In this document: positions 25,217 through 34,854 of the stretch, in pieces
Layout of the letters: each line of letters opens with the position of its first letter
Numbering within the stretch: the first letter of the stretch is position 1
Assembly: GCA_016716265.1 (NCBI GenBank)
Contig: JADJWQ010000006.1
Span: forward strand, 2,879,501 to 2,943,500
Source: Planctomycetota bacterium
Lineage (GTDB): Bacteria > Planctomycetota > UBA1135 > UBA2386
DNA: 64,000 nt
Direction of reading: 5' to 3'
The notes under the pieces: model-generated
What the model was told of the DNA's origin: nothing
What the model saw: only the letters and a program-made list of their open reading frames with translations
The model's database searches: none
Translations under genes and position numbers: made by a program

Positions 25217-25600
25217 ATGGACTCCCTGCCATCCGGGATCCGTAAGTTCGTGGCTCGGCTCGAGCGCGAGCCGCTTCGCTCGGTGGCCGAGCTGCGTGCG
25301 GAGCTCGGCGCGTTCGAACGCGGGCTCGACAGCGCGGACGCCCACCATCCGCTCGCCGACCTCGCGCTCGCGAGGCGCATCGCGTCCGGCTGCCGCAGGC
25401 TGCTCGCCGATCCGCGCAATACGGATCCGGCGCGACTGCGCCGCGTGCAGCTCGCGGTCCGCTACCTGGTGCTCGAGGACGACGCCGAGAGCGACCGCAG
25501 GTCGCCGCTCGGCTTCGACGACGACGCGCAGGTGTTCGACATCGTCGCCACCGAGCTCGGCAGCCCGGAGCTGCGCTGCAATCCGCAGGACCCGTGGTGA
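25217..25600 (+). CDS. Small DUF1232/YkvA-like protein
   Basis: 127 residues from ATG 25217; an upstream start at 25190 would add nine residues. The C-terminal half (RRVQLAVRYLVLEDD, then PLGFDDDAQVFDIVATELG) has the pattern of DUF1232/YkvA proteins: a hydrophobic helix followed by G-[FL]-DD. The N-terminal half is helical and charged. Its function is unknown. Nothing in the neighbourhood points to a role. Confidence 0.6.
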   Translation: MDSLPSGIRKFVARLEREPLRSVAELRAELGAFERGLDSADAHHPLADLALARRIASGCRRLLADPRNTDPARLRRVQLAVRYLVLEDDAESDRRSPLGFDDDAQVFDIVATELGSPELRCNPQDPW

Positions 25601-25626
25601 CGGGAAGTCCGCCGGCGTGAGGCGGC

Positions 25627-26919
25627 TCACTTCGCAAAGTCGCCACCGTCGGCGCGCGCGGCGTCGAGCTTCTCCTGCATGATCGCGAGGATCTCGGTCT
25701 CGACGGCATCCATCCCGCGGCGCGCGATCCGGGCAAGGTTCTGTAGCGACGCCTCGCCATCGGCGCCGACGATGCCGTCCGTCACCGGGATGCCGATGTC
25801 CTGGAGCGCGAAGAACGCGGCGCGGAACGCGGCATCGACGCCGGTCATGCACTTCATCGCACAGCCGATCTTGGCGCCGTCGCAGATCATGCCGCTGACG
25901 TTGCCGACCATGTTGGTGACCGCGAGCGACACCTGGCGCGGCGTGCCGCCCTCCAATGCGACGAGCCCGGCCGCAAGGCCGATACCGGCCGCATTGGCCG
26001 AGCCGCAGATCGCCGACAGCGTGCCGAGGTGGTGCGTCGTCACCGACGTCAGCATGCACGCGAGCGCGAGGGCCTCGTCCGCGCGCCGGGGCTCGACACC
26101 GAGCTCCTTGGCGCGGCACGCGATCGGCACCGAGCACGTGATGCCCTTGTTGCCCGAGCCGGCCAGCGTCATCACGGTCAGGTCCTCGCCGGACATGCGG
26201 CCGTAGACGCCGCCGCTGACGAGCAGCGACGCCCGCGCGCCCCCGAGCCCGACCGGCGAGCGGGCGCCGCCCTGCCGCGGTAGCAGCCCGAGGCCGTGCT
26301 CCGCCATCGCGAGGTTCATGTCGGTGCCGCGGCGCAGCTCGGCGCGGTCGCGGTCGTCGAGCGTCGCGGCGAGCCCGACCAGCTCGGCGATCGGCAGCGC
26401 GGCGAGCTCCGCGCGCACGCGGCCCGCAGCGCTCGCGCCGCGGCCGAGCCCGGCGTCGAGCGGCTGCGGCTCGCCGTTCAGCTCGATCGCCACGATGTTG
26501 GTGTGGTCGTCGCGTAGCACGACGCGCGCCTCGCCGCGCTCGCCGCGCACGCGACACTCGGCCCACAGCTCGGTGTGCGATGCATCGACCCGCGCGGTGA
26601 CGGCGCCCGCCTCGAGCAGCGCGGCGGCGACCGGGAGCAGCTCCGGCCGGACATGCCGGAACACCTCGAGCCGCGCCTCCGGGCGCGCGACCAGGGCCCC
26701 GAGCGCCGCGGTCCACAGCATGCCGCTGCGCCGCCCCGAGTTCGGGATGCCGACCGCGTAGCAGTTCTTGTAGAGCCGCGGATCGCAGGCCACCGCGACC
26801 GCCTGCGGCGCACCGCCGGCGACCGCCGCCGCGAGCCCGGTGGCGTAGGCGATCGACGCCGGCTCGGTGCAGCCGAGCGCGGGCCGCCACTCGTGCGCGA
26901 GGTAGTCGGAGAAGCGCAT
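25627..26919 (-). CDS. UPF0597/CyuA-like L-cysteine desulfidase or L-serine dehydratase family enzyme
   Basis: 430 residues, the usual family length. The iron-sulfur-type cysteines expected in the family are visible in ALGCTEPASIAYA, AICGSANAAGIGLA and MICDGAKIGCAMK. Family landmarks include GIPNSGRRSG and LAGSGNKGITCSVPI. Members degrade L-cysteine to pyruvate, sulfide and ammonia, or act on serine; substrate choice cannot be read here. ATG 26919 follows GGGAGA. The gene diverges from the beta-propeller gene and converges on the DUF1232-like gene. Confidence 0.88.
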   Translation of the reverse strand: MRFSDYLAHEWRPALGCTEPASIAYATGLAAAVAGGAPQAVAVACDPRLYKNCYAVGIPNSGRRSGMLWTAALGALVARPEARLEVFRHVRPELLPVAAALLEAGAVTARVDASHTELWAECRVRGERGEARVVLRDDHTNIVAIELNGEPQPLDAGLGRGASAAGRVRAELAALPIAELVGLAATLDDRDRAELRRGTDMNLAMAEHGLGLLPRQGGARSPVGLGGARASLLVSGGVYGRMSGEDLTVMTLAGSGNKGITCSVPIACRAKELGVEPRRADEALALACMLTSVTTHHLGTLSAICGSANAAGIGLAAGLVALEGGTPRQVSLAVTNMVGNVSGMICDGAKIGCAMKCMTGVDAAFRAAFFALQDIGIPVTDGIVGADGEASLQNLARIARRGMDAVETEILAIMQEKLDAARADGGDFAK

Positions 26920-27244
26920 CGCGTCTCCCGGCCAACGTGCGCCGACGGCCGACAATTCCAGGCCGTCCGGTGGGCGGACGCACCGAGTCGGCGCGCGCCG
27001 CACGCACGACGTGAGCGTCGCGATCGGAGCGCGACTCGGAACTCGGAAGCGACGCCGGATGGTCTCGTATCCCCGGGGTCGCCTCCCGAGCATGCCGGCG
27101 AACGATCGACATCGATCCCTGCCGAGCGCATTCGGGATACCGCAGGTGCCCGGCAGGGCTCGTCCGTCGTGCGCGAGATTTCCTGCGAACGACGCCCGCG
27201 GCGTGCGCTCAGGCCCGGTGACCTTCCCGACCCGGTGCCCGGCC
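26920..27244. other. Intergenic region between divergent genes
   Basis: About 325 bases separating two divergent starts. Nothing specific is recognised. In-frame codons upstream of 27245 look non-coding (Arg/Ser-rich, no signal sequence). Confidence 0.4.
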
Positions 27245-29842
27245 ATGCTCCGCACGCTGATCCTGCTCGCTTCCGCCGCCTCGACCCTGGTTCCCGCCCA
27301 GACCCCGCGATCGCCCACCTCCGGCCCGGAGCCGGTCGACCCACCGTTCGTGTTCGAGCAGAACGGCGGGCGCTACGACCCGGCCGTCGCGTTCGTCGCA
27401 CGCGGACCCGGGTTCACGGAGTTCCTGACCCGCGACGCGAGCTGGCTGGTGGTGCGCGATGGCAGCGGCGACACCGATCGGCGGCGCGCGCTCGCGCTGC
27501 GCACGCGGTTCGTCGGGGCGCGCGGCGACGCCAGGCTCGAGGGCCGGGAGGCATCCGCGACCCGGGTCCACCACCTGATCGGCGACGATCCGTCACGGTG
27601 GAGCACGCACAACGAGACGTTCGTCAGCGTCGTGCACCGCGGAGTGTGGCACGGGATCGACATGGTCCACCTGCGCGCTGGCGACCGGCTGCGCTACGAC
27701 TTCGTGGTGTCGCCCGGCGCGGACGCCCACCGCATCGAGCTCGCGTTCGACGGCGTCGACGCGTGCCGGATCGCAGCGGACGGCGCGCTCGTGCTCGAGA
27801 CCGCGCTCGGCACGGTCACCCACTCGGCGCCGGTGCTGTTCGAGCTCGACGACGAGGGCCATCGAGCACCGGTCGCGGGCCGCTTCGAGGAGCGCGGGCC
27901 GGGGCGAATCGGGTTCGCCGTCGGCCCTCGCGATCCCTCGCGCACCCTGATCATCGACCCGGTCCTCGATTGGACCAGCTACCTCGGCGGCAGCGGCGTC
28001 GACGCGGTCCACGACGTCGCGGTCGCTCCGAACGGCGACGTCGTCGCGGTCGGCGAGACGTTCTCGCCGGACCTGCCGACGACCCCCGGCGTGTTCCAGG
28101 CCGGCCGACTCGGCAGCCACGACGCGTTCATCGGCAAGTTGGTTGCCACCGGCAGTGCGTTCGTCTGGTGCACCTACCTCGGCGGCACCAACAATCCGTA
28201 CGGCGCCTTCACCCCTCGCGACTTCGCCAACGGCGTCGCGCTGCGCAGCGACGGCTCGGTCGCGGTCGGCGGCCGCACGAACACCGGCGACTTCCCGACC
28301 ACGCCCGGCGCGTTCCGACGCGCGCTGTTCCAGACGTCCGACTCGACCGATGCGTTCGTGACAGTGCTCGCATCGGACGGTGCGTCATTGGTGTGGTCGA
28401 CCTTCCTCGGCGGTGCCTCGAACGCAGACGGTGTGAACGCGATCGCCGTCGGGCCCGGCGACGACGTCTGGGTGACCGGCGCGACGAGCCACGGTTTCCC
28501 GGTGACGTCCGGAGCGTGGCTGACGGGATTCGTCGGCCCGAACGGCGCCGCGTTCGTCACGCGCTTCCGGTACGACGGCGTGCTGGCGTGGTCGACCTAC
28601 CTCGGCACCGCTGGCACGTCCTTCGACTCGGCGTTCGACCTCGACGTCGACGCGCAGGGACGCGCCTACGTGGTCGGGGTGACCCGGTCCGCGACGATGC
28701 CGACGCCGAACGGCTTCGCGACGGCTAGCCACGGCGGGCGCGACGTGTTCCTCGCTCGCATGAGCGCGGACGGCAGCTCGCTCGGGTATGCGACGTACGT
28801 CGGCGATTCCGGCAACCAGGACGAGGCCTATCCGCCGGGTGTCGCCGCGCTGGACGACGGTCGCGCGTGGGTCACGACGTGGGCCGACAACAGCACGTTC
28901 GCGGCCACACCGGGCGCCTTCCAGACCGCCTCGGGCGGCAGCGACGATGCCGTGTTGCTGTGCATCGACACCAACCGGAGCGGCATCGCGTCGCTGCTGT
29001 GGGCCACGTATCTCGGCGGCTCGGGCCAGGACTTCGGGCGCAGCGTGATCGTCGCTGCCGACGGCACCTGTGCGGTGGCCGGGCAGACGCTGTCGACCGA
29101 CTTCCCGACCGCCCAGGCCCTGCAGCCGTGCAATCGCGGCGGCCGCGATCTGTTCGTATCCGCGTTCGACGGCCAGGGCGCGCTCCGGTGGTCCACCTAC
29201 CACGGTGGCATCAACTGGGAGCCCGCGGCCTACAATGGTCTGTACGCGGCGCTCGCCGGCGACCCGAACGGCGTGGTCGCGCTCGCCGGCAATACGGGCT
29301 CCCCGGACCTCGGAACGCCCGGTGCAGCGCAGCCCATCCTGAGCGGCACCTCGATGGGACTCGTCACGCGACTGGTCGCCGGTACTCCGGTGCAGGCGAG
29401 CGCGACCGTGCGCAGCTCGTGCACGCCGGGCGCCGTCGTCGCCCAGAGCATCCGGGCGCTCGACCCGCGGCCGATGCTCTCCCGACCGTTCCGCGTCGGG
29501 ATCGACGACCCGACGAACTCCGCCGGACTGACGCCGAACGCGACGATGACGTTCTGGCTGCTGTCGGTCCTGCCGCTCGCGAGCCATCCCTGCGGTCCGA
29601 CTCTCCCTGGCTACGGGCCGAACGGTGGAGTCGGCGAGCTCCTGATCGATGCGATGACACTGCCCGCGATCGCCAGGGGCCCGGTCCGGTGGAGCGGCCC
29701 CGGCAATGCCGCAGTCCACACGTTGCAGATCCCGTGTCATCCGGGACTCGCCGGCCGGACCGTCTACACGCAGGCCTTCTTCCTCGACAACAACACGCGC
29801 GTCGTGTTCGGCGAGTCGATCGATCTCCTGCTGGGGTTCTGA
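27245..29842 (+). CDS. Secreted SBBP (YLGG) beta-propeller repeat protein
   Basis: 865 residues from ATG 27245, chosen because it begins a signal peptide (LRTLILLASAASTLVPAQT). An N-terminal module (PPFVFEQNGGRYD to RTLIIDPVLDW) is the usual cap of SBBP proteins. About seven repeats follow, each starting T-[YF]-[LV]-G-[GT] and containing G.V.V.G.T....FPTTPGAFQ (first WTSYLGGSGVDA near 27975, last TYHGGINWEP near 29200). A C-terminal beta module closes the protein. Such propellers are exported surface or matrix proteins; the ligand is unknown. The gene precedes an ECF sigma/kinase pair by 108 bases but is not tightly linked. Confidence 0.85.
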   Translation: MLRTLILLASAASTLVPAQTPRSPTSGPEPVDPPFVFEQNGGRYDPAVAFVARGPGFTEFLTRDASWLVVRDGSGDTDRRRALALRTRFVGARGDARLEGREASATRVHHLIGDDPSRWSTHNETFVSVVHRGVWHGIDMVHLRAGDRLRYDFVVSPGADAHRIELAFDGVDACRIAADGALVLETALGTVTHSAPVLFELDDEGHRAPVAGRFEERGPGRIGFAVGPRDPSRTLIIDPVLDWTSYLGGSGVDAVHDVAVAPNGDVVAVGETFSPDLPTTPGVFQAGRLGSHDAFIGKLVATGSAFVWCTYLGGTNNPYGAFTPRDFANGVALRSDGSVAVGGRTNTGDFPTTPGAFRRALFQTSDSTDAFVTVLASDGASLVWSTFLGGASNADGVNAIAVGPGDDVWVTGATSHGFPVTSGAWLTGFVGPNGAAFVTRFRYDGVLAWSTYLGTAGTSFDSAFDLDVDAQGRAYVVGVTRSATMPTPNGFATASHGGRDVFLARMSADGSSLGYATYVGDSGNQDEAYPPGVAALDDGRAWVTTWADNSTFAATPGAFQTASGGSDDAVLLCIDTNRSGIASLLWATYLGGSGQDFGRSVIVAADGTCAVAGQTLSTDFPTAQALQPCNRGGRDLFVSAFDGQGALRWSTYHGGINWEPAAYNGLYAALAGDPNGVVALAGNTGSPDLGTPGAAQPILSGTSMGLVTRLVAGTPVQASATVRSSCTPGAVVAQSIRALDPRPMLSRPFRVGIDDPTNSAGLTPNATMTFWLLSVLPLASHPCGPTLPGYGPNGGVGELLIDAMTLPAIARGPVRWSGPGNAAVHTLQIPCHPGLAGRTVYTQAFFLDNNTRVVFGESIDLLLGF

Positions 29843-29950
29843 AGCCCGCAGCGCGAGACCCGGACCGTGAACTCGTCCGCCACGGCACAACCGATCGCTC
29901 GACACCGCATGCGTCAGGGCCTGCTACGATCGGGCACGCGCTCCAAGCGG

Positions 29951-30532
29951 ATGAGCCGTTCCGACCACACCGACCGACTGACCGTGCTGCTGCGCCGTAG
30001 CGCCGCAGGGGACGAGCATGCCGGCGACGAGCTGTTCCGGCTGGTGTTCGACGACCTGCACCGGATCGCCCGCGGCCTGATGCGCCACGAGCAGCGACAC
30101 CAGACGCTCCAGCCCACCGCTCTGATCGGCGAGGCGTGGTTGCGGCTCGCGGGTGCGGAGCTCGACTGGCGCGACCGGGCCCATTTCTTCCACGTCGCGG
30201 CCCGGGCGATGCGACGCGCGATCATCGACTACGTCCGGGCGCGCAATGCCGGCAAGCGCGACGCGGGCGAGCGCATCGCGTTCGAGGAGCTCGCGGACGC
30301 GTGGGACGAGATGCCGTACGAGCTGCTCGATCTCCACGAGGCCCTGAACGGCCTCGCCGAGGTCGACGCCGAGCTCGCCCGCATCGTCGAGCTGCGGTTC
30401 TTCGCCGGCCTGAGCCTCGCCGAGACCGGCGAGCTGTGCGGGATGACGTTCCAGCAGGTCCACCGCGCGTGGAACCTGGCGCGCGGCTGGCTCCACCGCC
30501 GGCTGCGATCGGCGGACCCCTCACGGGATTGA
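29951..30532 (+). CDS. ECF-type RNA polymerase sigma factor
   Basis: 193 residues from ATG 29951. Region 2 is visible as LVFDDLHRIARGLMRHE and HFFHVAARAMRRAIIDYVRARNAGKR. Region 4 is visible as LARIVELRFFAGLSLAETGELCGMTFQQVHRAWNLARGWLHRRL. This subgroup of ECF sigma factors is abundant in Planctomycetota and Acidobacteriota and is usually paired with a Ser/Thr kinase rather than an anti-sigma factor. That is the case here: the kinase gene starts 7 bases after the stop. Confidence 0.93.
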   Translation: MSRSDHTDRLTVLLRRSAAGDEHAGDELFRLVFDDLHRIARGLMRHEQRHQTLQPTALIGEAWLRLAGAELDWRDRAHFFHVAARAMRRAIIDYVRARNAGKRDAGERIAFEELADAWDEMPYELLDLHEALNGLAEVDAELARIVELRFFAGLSLAETGELCGMTFQQVHRAWNLARGWLHRRLRSADPSRD

Positions 30533-30539
30533 GACGATC

Positions 30540-32990
30540 GTGGACACGAGCTGGCGACGGATCCGGGAGCTGTTCGAGCACGCCGATGCGCTGCCGCCAA
30601 GAGCGCGCTCCGCGTTCCTGGACTCGGCGTGCGGCGACGACGCGGCGCTCCATCGCGAGCTGTCGGAGCTCCTGGCGGCCGCGGACGAGTCCGCCGGTGC
30701 GCTCGAACCGCCCCCGACCCCGATCGCGCCGTGCCCGGCACTCCATGCGGCGCCGGGCACGCTCGTGGGCGGCTACCGACTCGGCCACGTGCTCGCGGCG
30801 GGAGGTATGGGGATCGTCTACGAGGCCGAGCAGCAGAACCCGCGCCGCAGGGTCGCCCTCAAGATGATGACGCTCGGCTTCGACTCGCCCGGTGCCGCGC
30901 GACGGTTCCGCCACGAGGCCGAGATCCTGGGGCGTCTTCGCCACCCGCACATCGCGCAGGTGTTCGAGGCCGGGGTCCACGTCGACGCCTCCGGCTACGA
31001 GAGACCGTGGTTCGCGATGGAGCTGGTCGAGGGTGCGACGGACATCGTCGGCTATGCGACGCAGTGCGCGCTCGCGGCGGACGAGCGCCTGCGCCTGTTC
31101 ACCGACGTTTGCGACGCCGTTCACCACGGCCACCAGCGCGGTGTGGTCCACCGCGACCTCAAGCCCGACAACCTGCTCGTCGACGGCGAGGGCCGCGTCA
31201 AGGTCATCGACTTCGGCGTCGCTCGCACGACGCACGCGGACGTCGCGCGGCGGACCATCGCCGAGCGCAGCGGCGACATCGTCGGCACGCTCCGCTACAT
31301 GAGCCCGGAGCAGCTCGAGGGCCGCAGCGACACGATCGACACCCGCACCGACGTGCACGCGCTCGGCGTGGTGCTGTACGAGCTGCTGACGGGCGAGCTG
31401 CCGTACGACCTCGACGGCAAGCCGCTGTTCGAGGTCGCGCGCATCGTGCGCGACGATGCGCCGCGGCGGCCGAGCACCTGCGGTCGGCCGGTGGTCGGCG
31501 ACCTCGAGCTGATCGTGCTCACCGCGATCGCGAAGGAACCGGAGCGGCGTTACGCCTCCGCGGCGGCGCTCGCCGACGACGTGCGGCGCTACCTGCGCCG
31601 CGAGCCGGTCGCCGCCCGGCCGCCGAGCATGGTCTACCAGCTCCGCATGCTCGGGCGGCGACACCGCCTGCTGGTCGGTGCGGTGATCGCGATCGCCGCG
31701 ACGCTGGTCGCCGCCGCGATCCTCAGCGCGGGCGCCGCGGTCCGCGCCCGCAGGGCGGAGGCCGAGGTCCGGACCCAGCTCGATGCCGTCGAGCGCGCCG
31801 AGCGTCTCGCCGCCGCACAGGGCGAGCGCGCATCCGCGCTGTTCGAGGAGCTCCTCGAGCTGTCGGTGACGCTGATCGGCGACTTCGCGGACCGGCTCGG
31901 CGACGGCTTCGGCTCCCTCGAGCTGCGCCGTGACATGGCGGCGAAGGGCGTCGAGATCCTCGAGGCGCTCGACGACGGCGCGCCGACGGACCCGCGCGTG
32001 CGGTCGGCCATCGCACGCGCCCACCTCGGACTCGCGCGCGTAGCTGGCGGACGCCAGCAGCGGAACCTCGGCGACACGGCGACCGCCGCGCGGAGCTTCG
32101 AGCGCGCGCACGAGCTCGCCGAGGCGCTCGTCGCCGCGCGTCCGCACGACCGCGACGCCCGGCTGCTGCTCGCCACGGCGACGTTCCACCTCGCGGTGCT
32201 CGCCGCCGAGTCCGGGGACGACGACGGCGCGGTCGCGGGGCTGCGTCGGTCGCTCGAGCTGCGGCGCGCGCTCGACGCGGAATCGCCGCTATCGCCAGTC
32301 GAGCGGTTCGGGATCGCGGAGTGCCACGACCGGTTGTTCGTGCTGCGCATGAATCAGCGCGACCCGAACGGCGCGATCGCCGAACTCGAGGCGAGCGGGC
32401 AGGTCCTCGAGGAAGTCCTGGCAGCCGAGCCCGGCGAACCTCGCTGGCGGATCGAGCTCGCATTGCAGAGAGGACGCCTCGGGAGCGCGCTCGGCCAATC
32501 GGGCCGGACGGATGCCGCACTCGGGCAATTCGAGCGCTCGATCGACGATCTGCGCGAGCTTCGAGCCGAGACGCCGGACGCGGGCCAGGTCCGGTACCTG
32601 CTCGCGTCCATGCAGGCGATGTACGGCGAGACCCTGCGGCGCGCCGCCCGCTTCGACGACGCCGAGCGCGTGCTGCGCGCCTCGCTGGGCGACGCCGAGC
32701 AGATGATCGCTCTCGAGCCGGAGGCCGTGAACCAGCGGGCCCAGCGCGTCGGCTGCCTGCTGATGCTCGCGGACGTCGCACGCGATCGCGCTCGTGCGGC
32801 CGACGCGGACGGGTCGGACGGCCCGACTCGCCGCCAGGCCTGGGAGCGCGCTCGCGATGCCTACCTCGTCGCCCGCGAGGCACGCGATCAGCTCGGTGAA
32901 GCCGAGCGGACGTCCGCCCTGACCGCCCGCTTCCTCGGCTCGGTCGAGCACTCACTCGAAGAGTGCCACGCCGCACTCTCACGCGATTGA
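30540..32990 (+). CDS. Membrane Ser/Thr protein kinase with C-terminal TPR-like repeats
   Basis: 816 residues from GTG 30540. After a ~75-residue N-terminal helical part, the kinase domain shows a glycine loop variant (LAAGGMGIVYEA), VALKMM with the invariant Lys, HRDLKPDN at 204-211 (catalytic Asp206), DFG with Asp224, and GTLRYMSPEQL. One transmembrane helix lies near 377-400. The C-terminal ~400 residues form TPR-like helical repeats outside the membrane. The sigma-kinase pair is a common signalling unit in such bacteria, with the kinase presumably controlling the sigma factor. The signal is unknown. Confidence 0.93.
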   Translation: MDTSWRRIRELFEHADALPPRARSAFLDSACGDDAALHRELSELLAAADESAGALEPPPTPIAPCPALHAAPGTLVGGYRLGHVLAAGGMGIVYEAEQQNPRRRVALKMMTLGFDSPGAARRFRHEAEILGRLRHPHIAQVFEAGVHVDASGYERPWFAMELVEGATDIVGYATQCALAADERLRLFTDVCDAVHHGHQRGVVHRDLKPDNLLVDGEGRVKVIDFGVARTTHADVARRTIAERSGDIVGTLRYMSPEQLEGRSDTIDTRTDVHALGVVLYELLTGELPYDLDGKPLFEVARIVRDDAPRRPSTCGRPVVGDLELIVLTAIAKEPERRYASAAALADDVRRYLRREPVAARPPSMVYQLRMLGRRHRLLVGAVIAIAATLVAAAILSAGAAVRARRAEAEVRTQLDAVERAERLAAAQGERASALFEELLELSVTLIGDFADRLGDGFGSLELRRDMAAKGVEILEALDDGAPTDPRVRSAIARAHLGLARVAGGRQQRNLGDTATAARSFERAHELAEALVAARPHDRDARLLLATATFHLAVLAAESGDDDGAVAGLRRSLELRRALDAESPLSPVERFGIAECHDRLFVLRMNQRDPNGAIAELEASGQVLEEVLAAEPGEPRWRIELALQRGRLGSALGQSGRTDAALGQFERSIDDLRELRAETPDAGQVRYLLASMQAMYGETLRRAARFDDAERVLRASLGDAEQMIALEPEAVNQRAQRVGCLLMLADVARDRARAADADGSDGPTRRQAWERARDAYLVAREARDQLGEAERTSALTARFLGSVEHSLEECHAALSRD

Positions 32991-33003
32991 ATCGGCCACG
33001 CGC

Positions 33004-33054
33004 GCCCGGCCGCGACGGCCGGGCTGTGCAGGCCGGTGTCCCGGTGGGACACTG
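33004..33054 (+). terminator. Two tandem hairpins after the kinase gene
   Basis: GCCCGGCCG-cga-CGGCCGGGC (33004-33024) is a perfect 9-bp stem. It is followed by GTGTCCC-ggt-GGGACAC (33036-33052), a perfect 7-bp stem extendable by two pairs. They lie between the kinase stop and the next gene. There is no T-run, so termination is an inference from position and stem strength. Confidence 0.5.
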
Positions 33055-33087
33055 ACGGGCCGTCCAGCAGCATCCAGGAGGTTCGAG

Positions 33088-34197
33088 ATGAAGCTGTGCA
33101 GGCTCGTTCTGTCGGCCACGCCCGCCGTCGTCGCGTTGATGCTGACCAGCGGAGTCCGCGCCGGTGCCGCGTGGAGTACCGACGCACGTGTGCTGCAGTC
33201 CGTGCAGCAGGATCGCCCGGTCCGCGACCAGGACCCGGAGCTGCGCGGATTGCGGCGCCAGCTCGCGACGCTGCGCGCTGCCGCCGAGACCCACACGCAG
33301 GCCGGTGACGAGGCGGCCGCCGAGTCGGTCCGCCGGGCAATGCACCGGATCGAGCTGCAGATCCAGCTCGCGCGCGCGCGCGAGGCCGAGCCCGAACCGG
33401 CGGAGATGCGCGAGCTGCTCGCGCGCGCGGCACGCCTGCGGAACGCGCAGGGGAACGCCGAGGTGGCGAAGGGACTCGCCGACCTCGCCCGGACCTGGGG
33501 CGCTCCGGAGCGCGGAGCGGACCGCACGGAGCCCGCGCCCCGGCCGCTGGACCTCGACCAGCTCGGCCACCGGATCGAGGTGCTGAAGATGGCGCACGCC
33601 GCGTTCCGCAATGCCGGCAAGGGCGACGCCGCCGACTACACGGCGCGCTTCGTCCACGTCGCGAAGCTGCAGCTCCAGGGCTTGCAGGGCGTCGACCCCG
33701 AGACCATCCGACAGGCCGTCGAGGGCCTGGACACCGGCAGGACGATCGAGCTCCTGCGGGCGGCCTCCGGCCTGTTCGAGGCGGCCGGGAAGGCGCGGCC
33801 GGCGCGCGCGTGCAACGCATTGGCCGACTGGTACGCACGGCGCGAGCGTGAGCGCGCCGGGTCGACCCCGCCGACCGAGCCGCGCCGTCTCGACGTGCAG
33901 CAGCTCGCCGACCGCGTCGCGATCCTGCGGATCGCGCGCGACGTGTTCGCGGAAGCCGGCGCGGAGCGCGCCGTCGCCTCGTTCGATCGCCTGATCCACC
34001 TCGGCGAGCTACTCGTCGAGGGCGTCGAGCCGGGCGACCAACGCGTGCGGGACGCCGTGAAGGAAGCCACCCCGGATCTCGCCGAGCGGGTCGACCTGCT
34101 GCGCAAGGCCGCCGAGCTCGCTGGCGCGGGCGGGCACCCCGACCGCGCGCGGGCCTGCACGGCGCTCGCCGACCACTACGCGGGCGAGCGCCGCTGA
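33088..34197 (+). CDS. Secreted alpha-helical repeat protein, function unknown
   Basis: 369 residues. AGGAGG at 33076-33081, six bases before ATG 33088, fixes the start. A signal-like N-terminus (LVLSATPAVVALMLTSGVRAG) is followed by an almost wholly helical, Arg/Ala/Glu-rich body. Three loosely similar ~90-residue units recur: ELRGLRRQLATLRAAAETHTQAG; QLGHRIEVLKMAHAAFRNAG; QLADRVAILRIARDVFAEAG. Each has a helix, then a G-[DE/K]-A segment and a second helix. The fold resembles TPR-like scaffolds. No enzyme motif is seen. Confidence 0.7.
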   Translation: MKLCRLVLSATPAVVALMLTSGVRAGAAWSTDARVLQSVQQDRPVRDQDPELRGLRRQLATLRAAAETHTQAGDEAAAESVRRAMHRIELQIQLARAREAEPEPAEMRELLARAARLRNAQGNAEVAKGLADLARTWGAPERGADRTEPAPRPLDLDQLGHRIEVLKMAHAAFRNAGKGDAADYTARFVHVAKLQLQGLQGVDPETIRQAVEGLDTGRTIELLRAASGLFEAAGKARPARACNALADWYARRERERAGSTPPTEPRRLDVQQLADRVAILRIARDVFAEAGAERAVASFDRLIHLGELLVEGVEPGDQRVRDAVKEATPDLAERVDLLRKAAELAGAGGHPDRARACTALADHYAGERR

Positions 34198-34854
34198 GCG
34201 CCGGATCGCGTCCGATGCTGCAGCGCTTCTCCGCTCGCGGCCCGGTCCGGCCAGCATCACGCGATCCGGGCCCGCGCGCCCGATCGACGGCGGACGCGTT
34301 CGACCGCGACGGACGACTGTGGCTGTGGAGAGTCCCGACCACTCGACGGACGGTCGCGGCTCGTCGACTGCGGCGCGGTCGTGACAGGCTCGGGCGAACG
34401 GAGGTTCGTAGCCATGTTCACGCTTCCAGGCTCCACGAGAGCTCGTGCGCATACGAGCGACGGTCGCTACCCGCTCGAGTTCGTGAGGCTGCGTCACGTC
34501 GGGGTGCGGGCATTGGCCCGCGACAGGAGTCGCCGTGCGAACACCGGGTCGGTACCGCGCATGACCTACCGCATGTCCGCGAGGTTGCCCTCGCGGGGCG
34601 CCAGGCAAGCCACGGTGTTCGCCAACGACCCGCGTTCGATGCTGGTGGCCCACGGACATCCCACCAGCGCCCAGAATCCAGGCGAACCGTGGCGCACCGG
34701 CGACGCCTGCACGTCTCGACCCAGCCCTGATCGGGCCGCTTCGGCCGCCGAGGCGCTCAGGCCGACGGCGGACGTCCGTGCAGGGTCGACGGGTCGTGTC
34801 GAGCGCCAGGCCATCCTCGCCAACGCCCGATTCACGCGGAGACGCACCGGGCCT
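34198..34854. other. Intergenic region, no supported feature
   Basis: About 650 bases. Open frames exist on both strands because of the high G+C, but none has a plausible start, composition or recognisable domain. No repeats, tRNA or strong hairpins stand out. Confidence 0.4.

Noticed and set aside
29783..29800. gacaacaacacg as a possible AAC-rich template repeat
   Set aside because: It lies inside the coding end of the beta-propeller protein and shows no similarity to the VR framework.
33004..33024. The hairpin as a riboswitch or leader for the 33088 gene
   Set aside because: Simple perfect stems with 3-base loops and no conserved-looking internal structure fit termination of the upstream kinase gene better.
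34198..34854. Open frames on both strands between the helical secreted protein and the 34855 gene
   Set aside because: No credible start, no domain, Arg/Ser-rich composition typical of GC-driven spurious frames.
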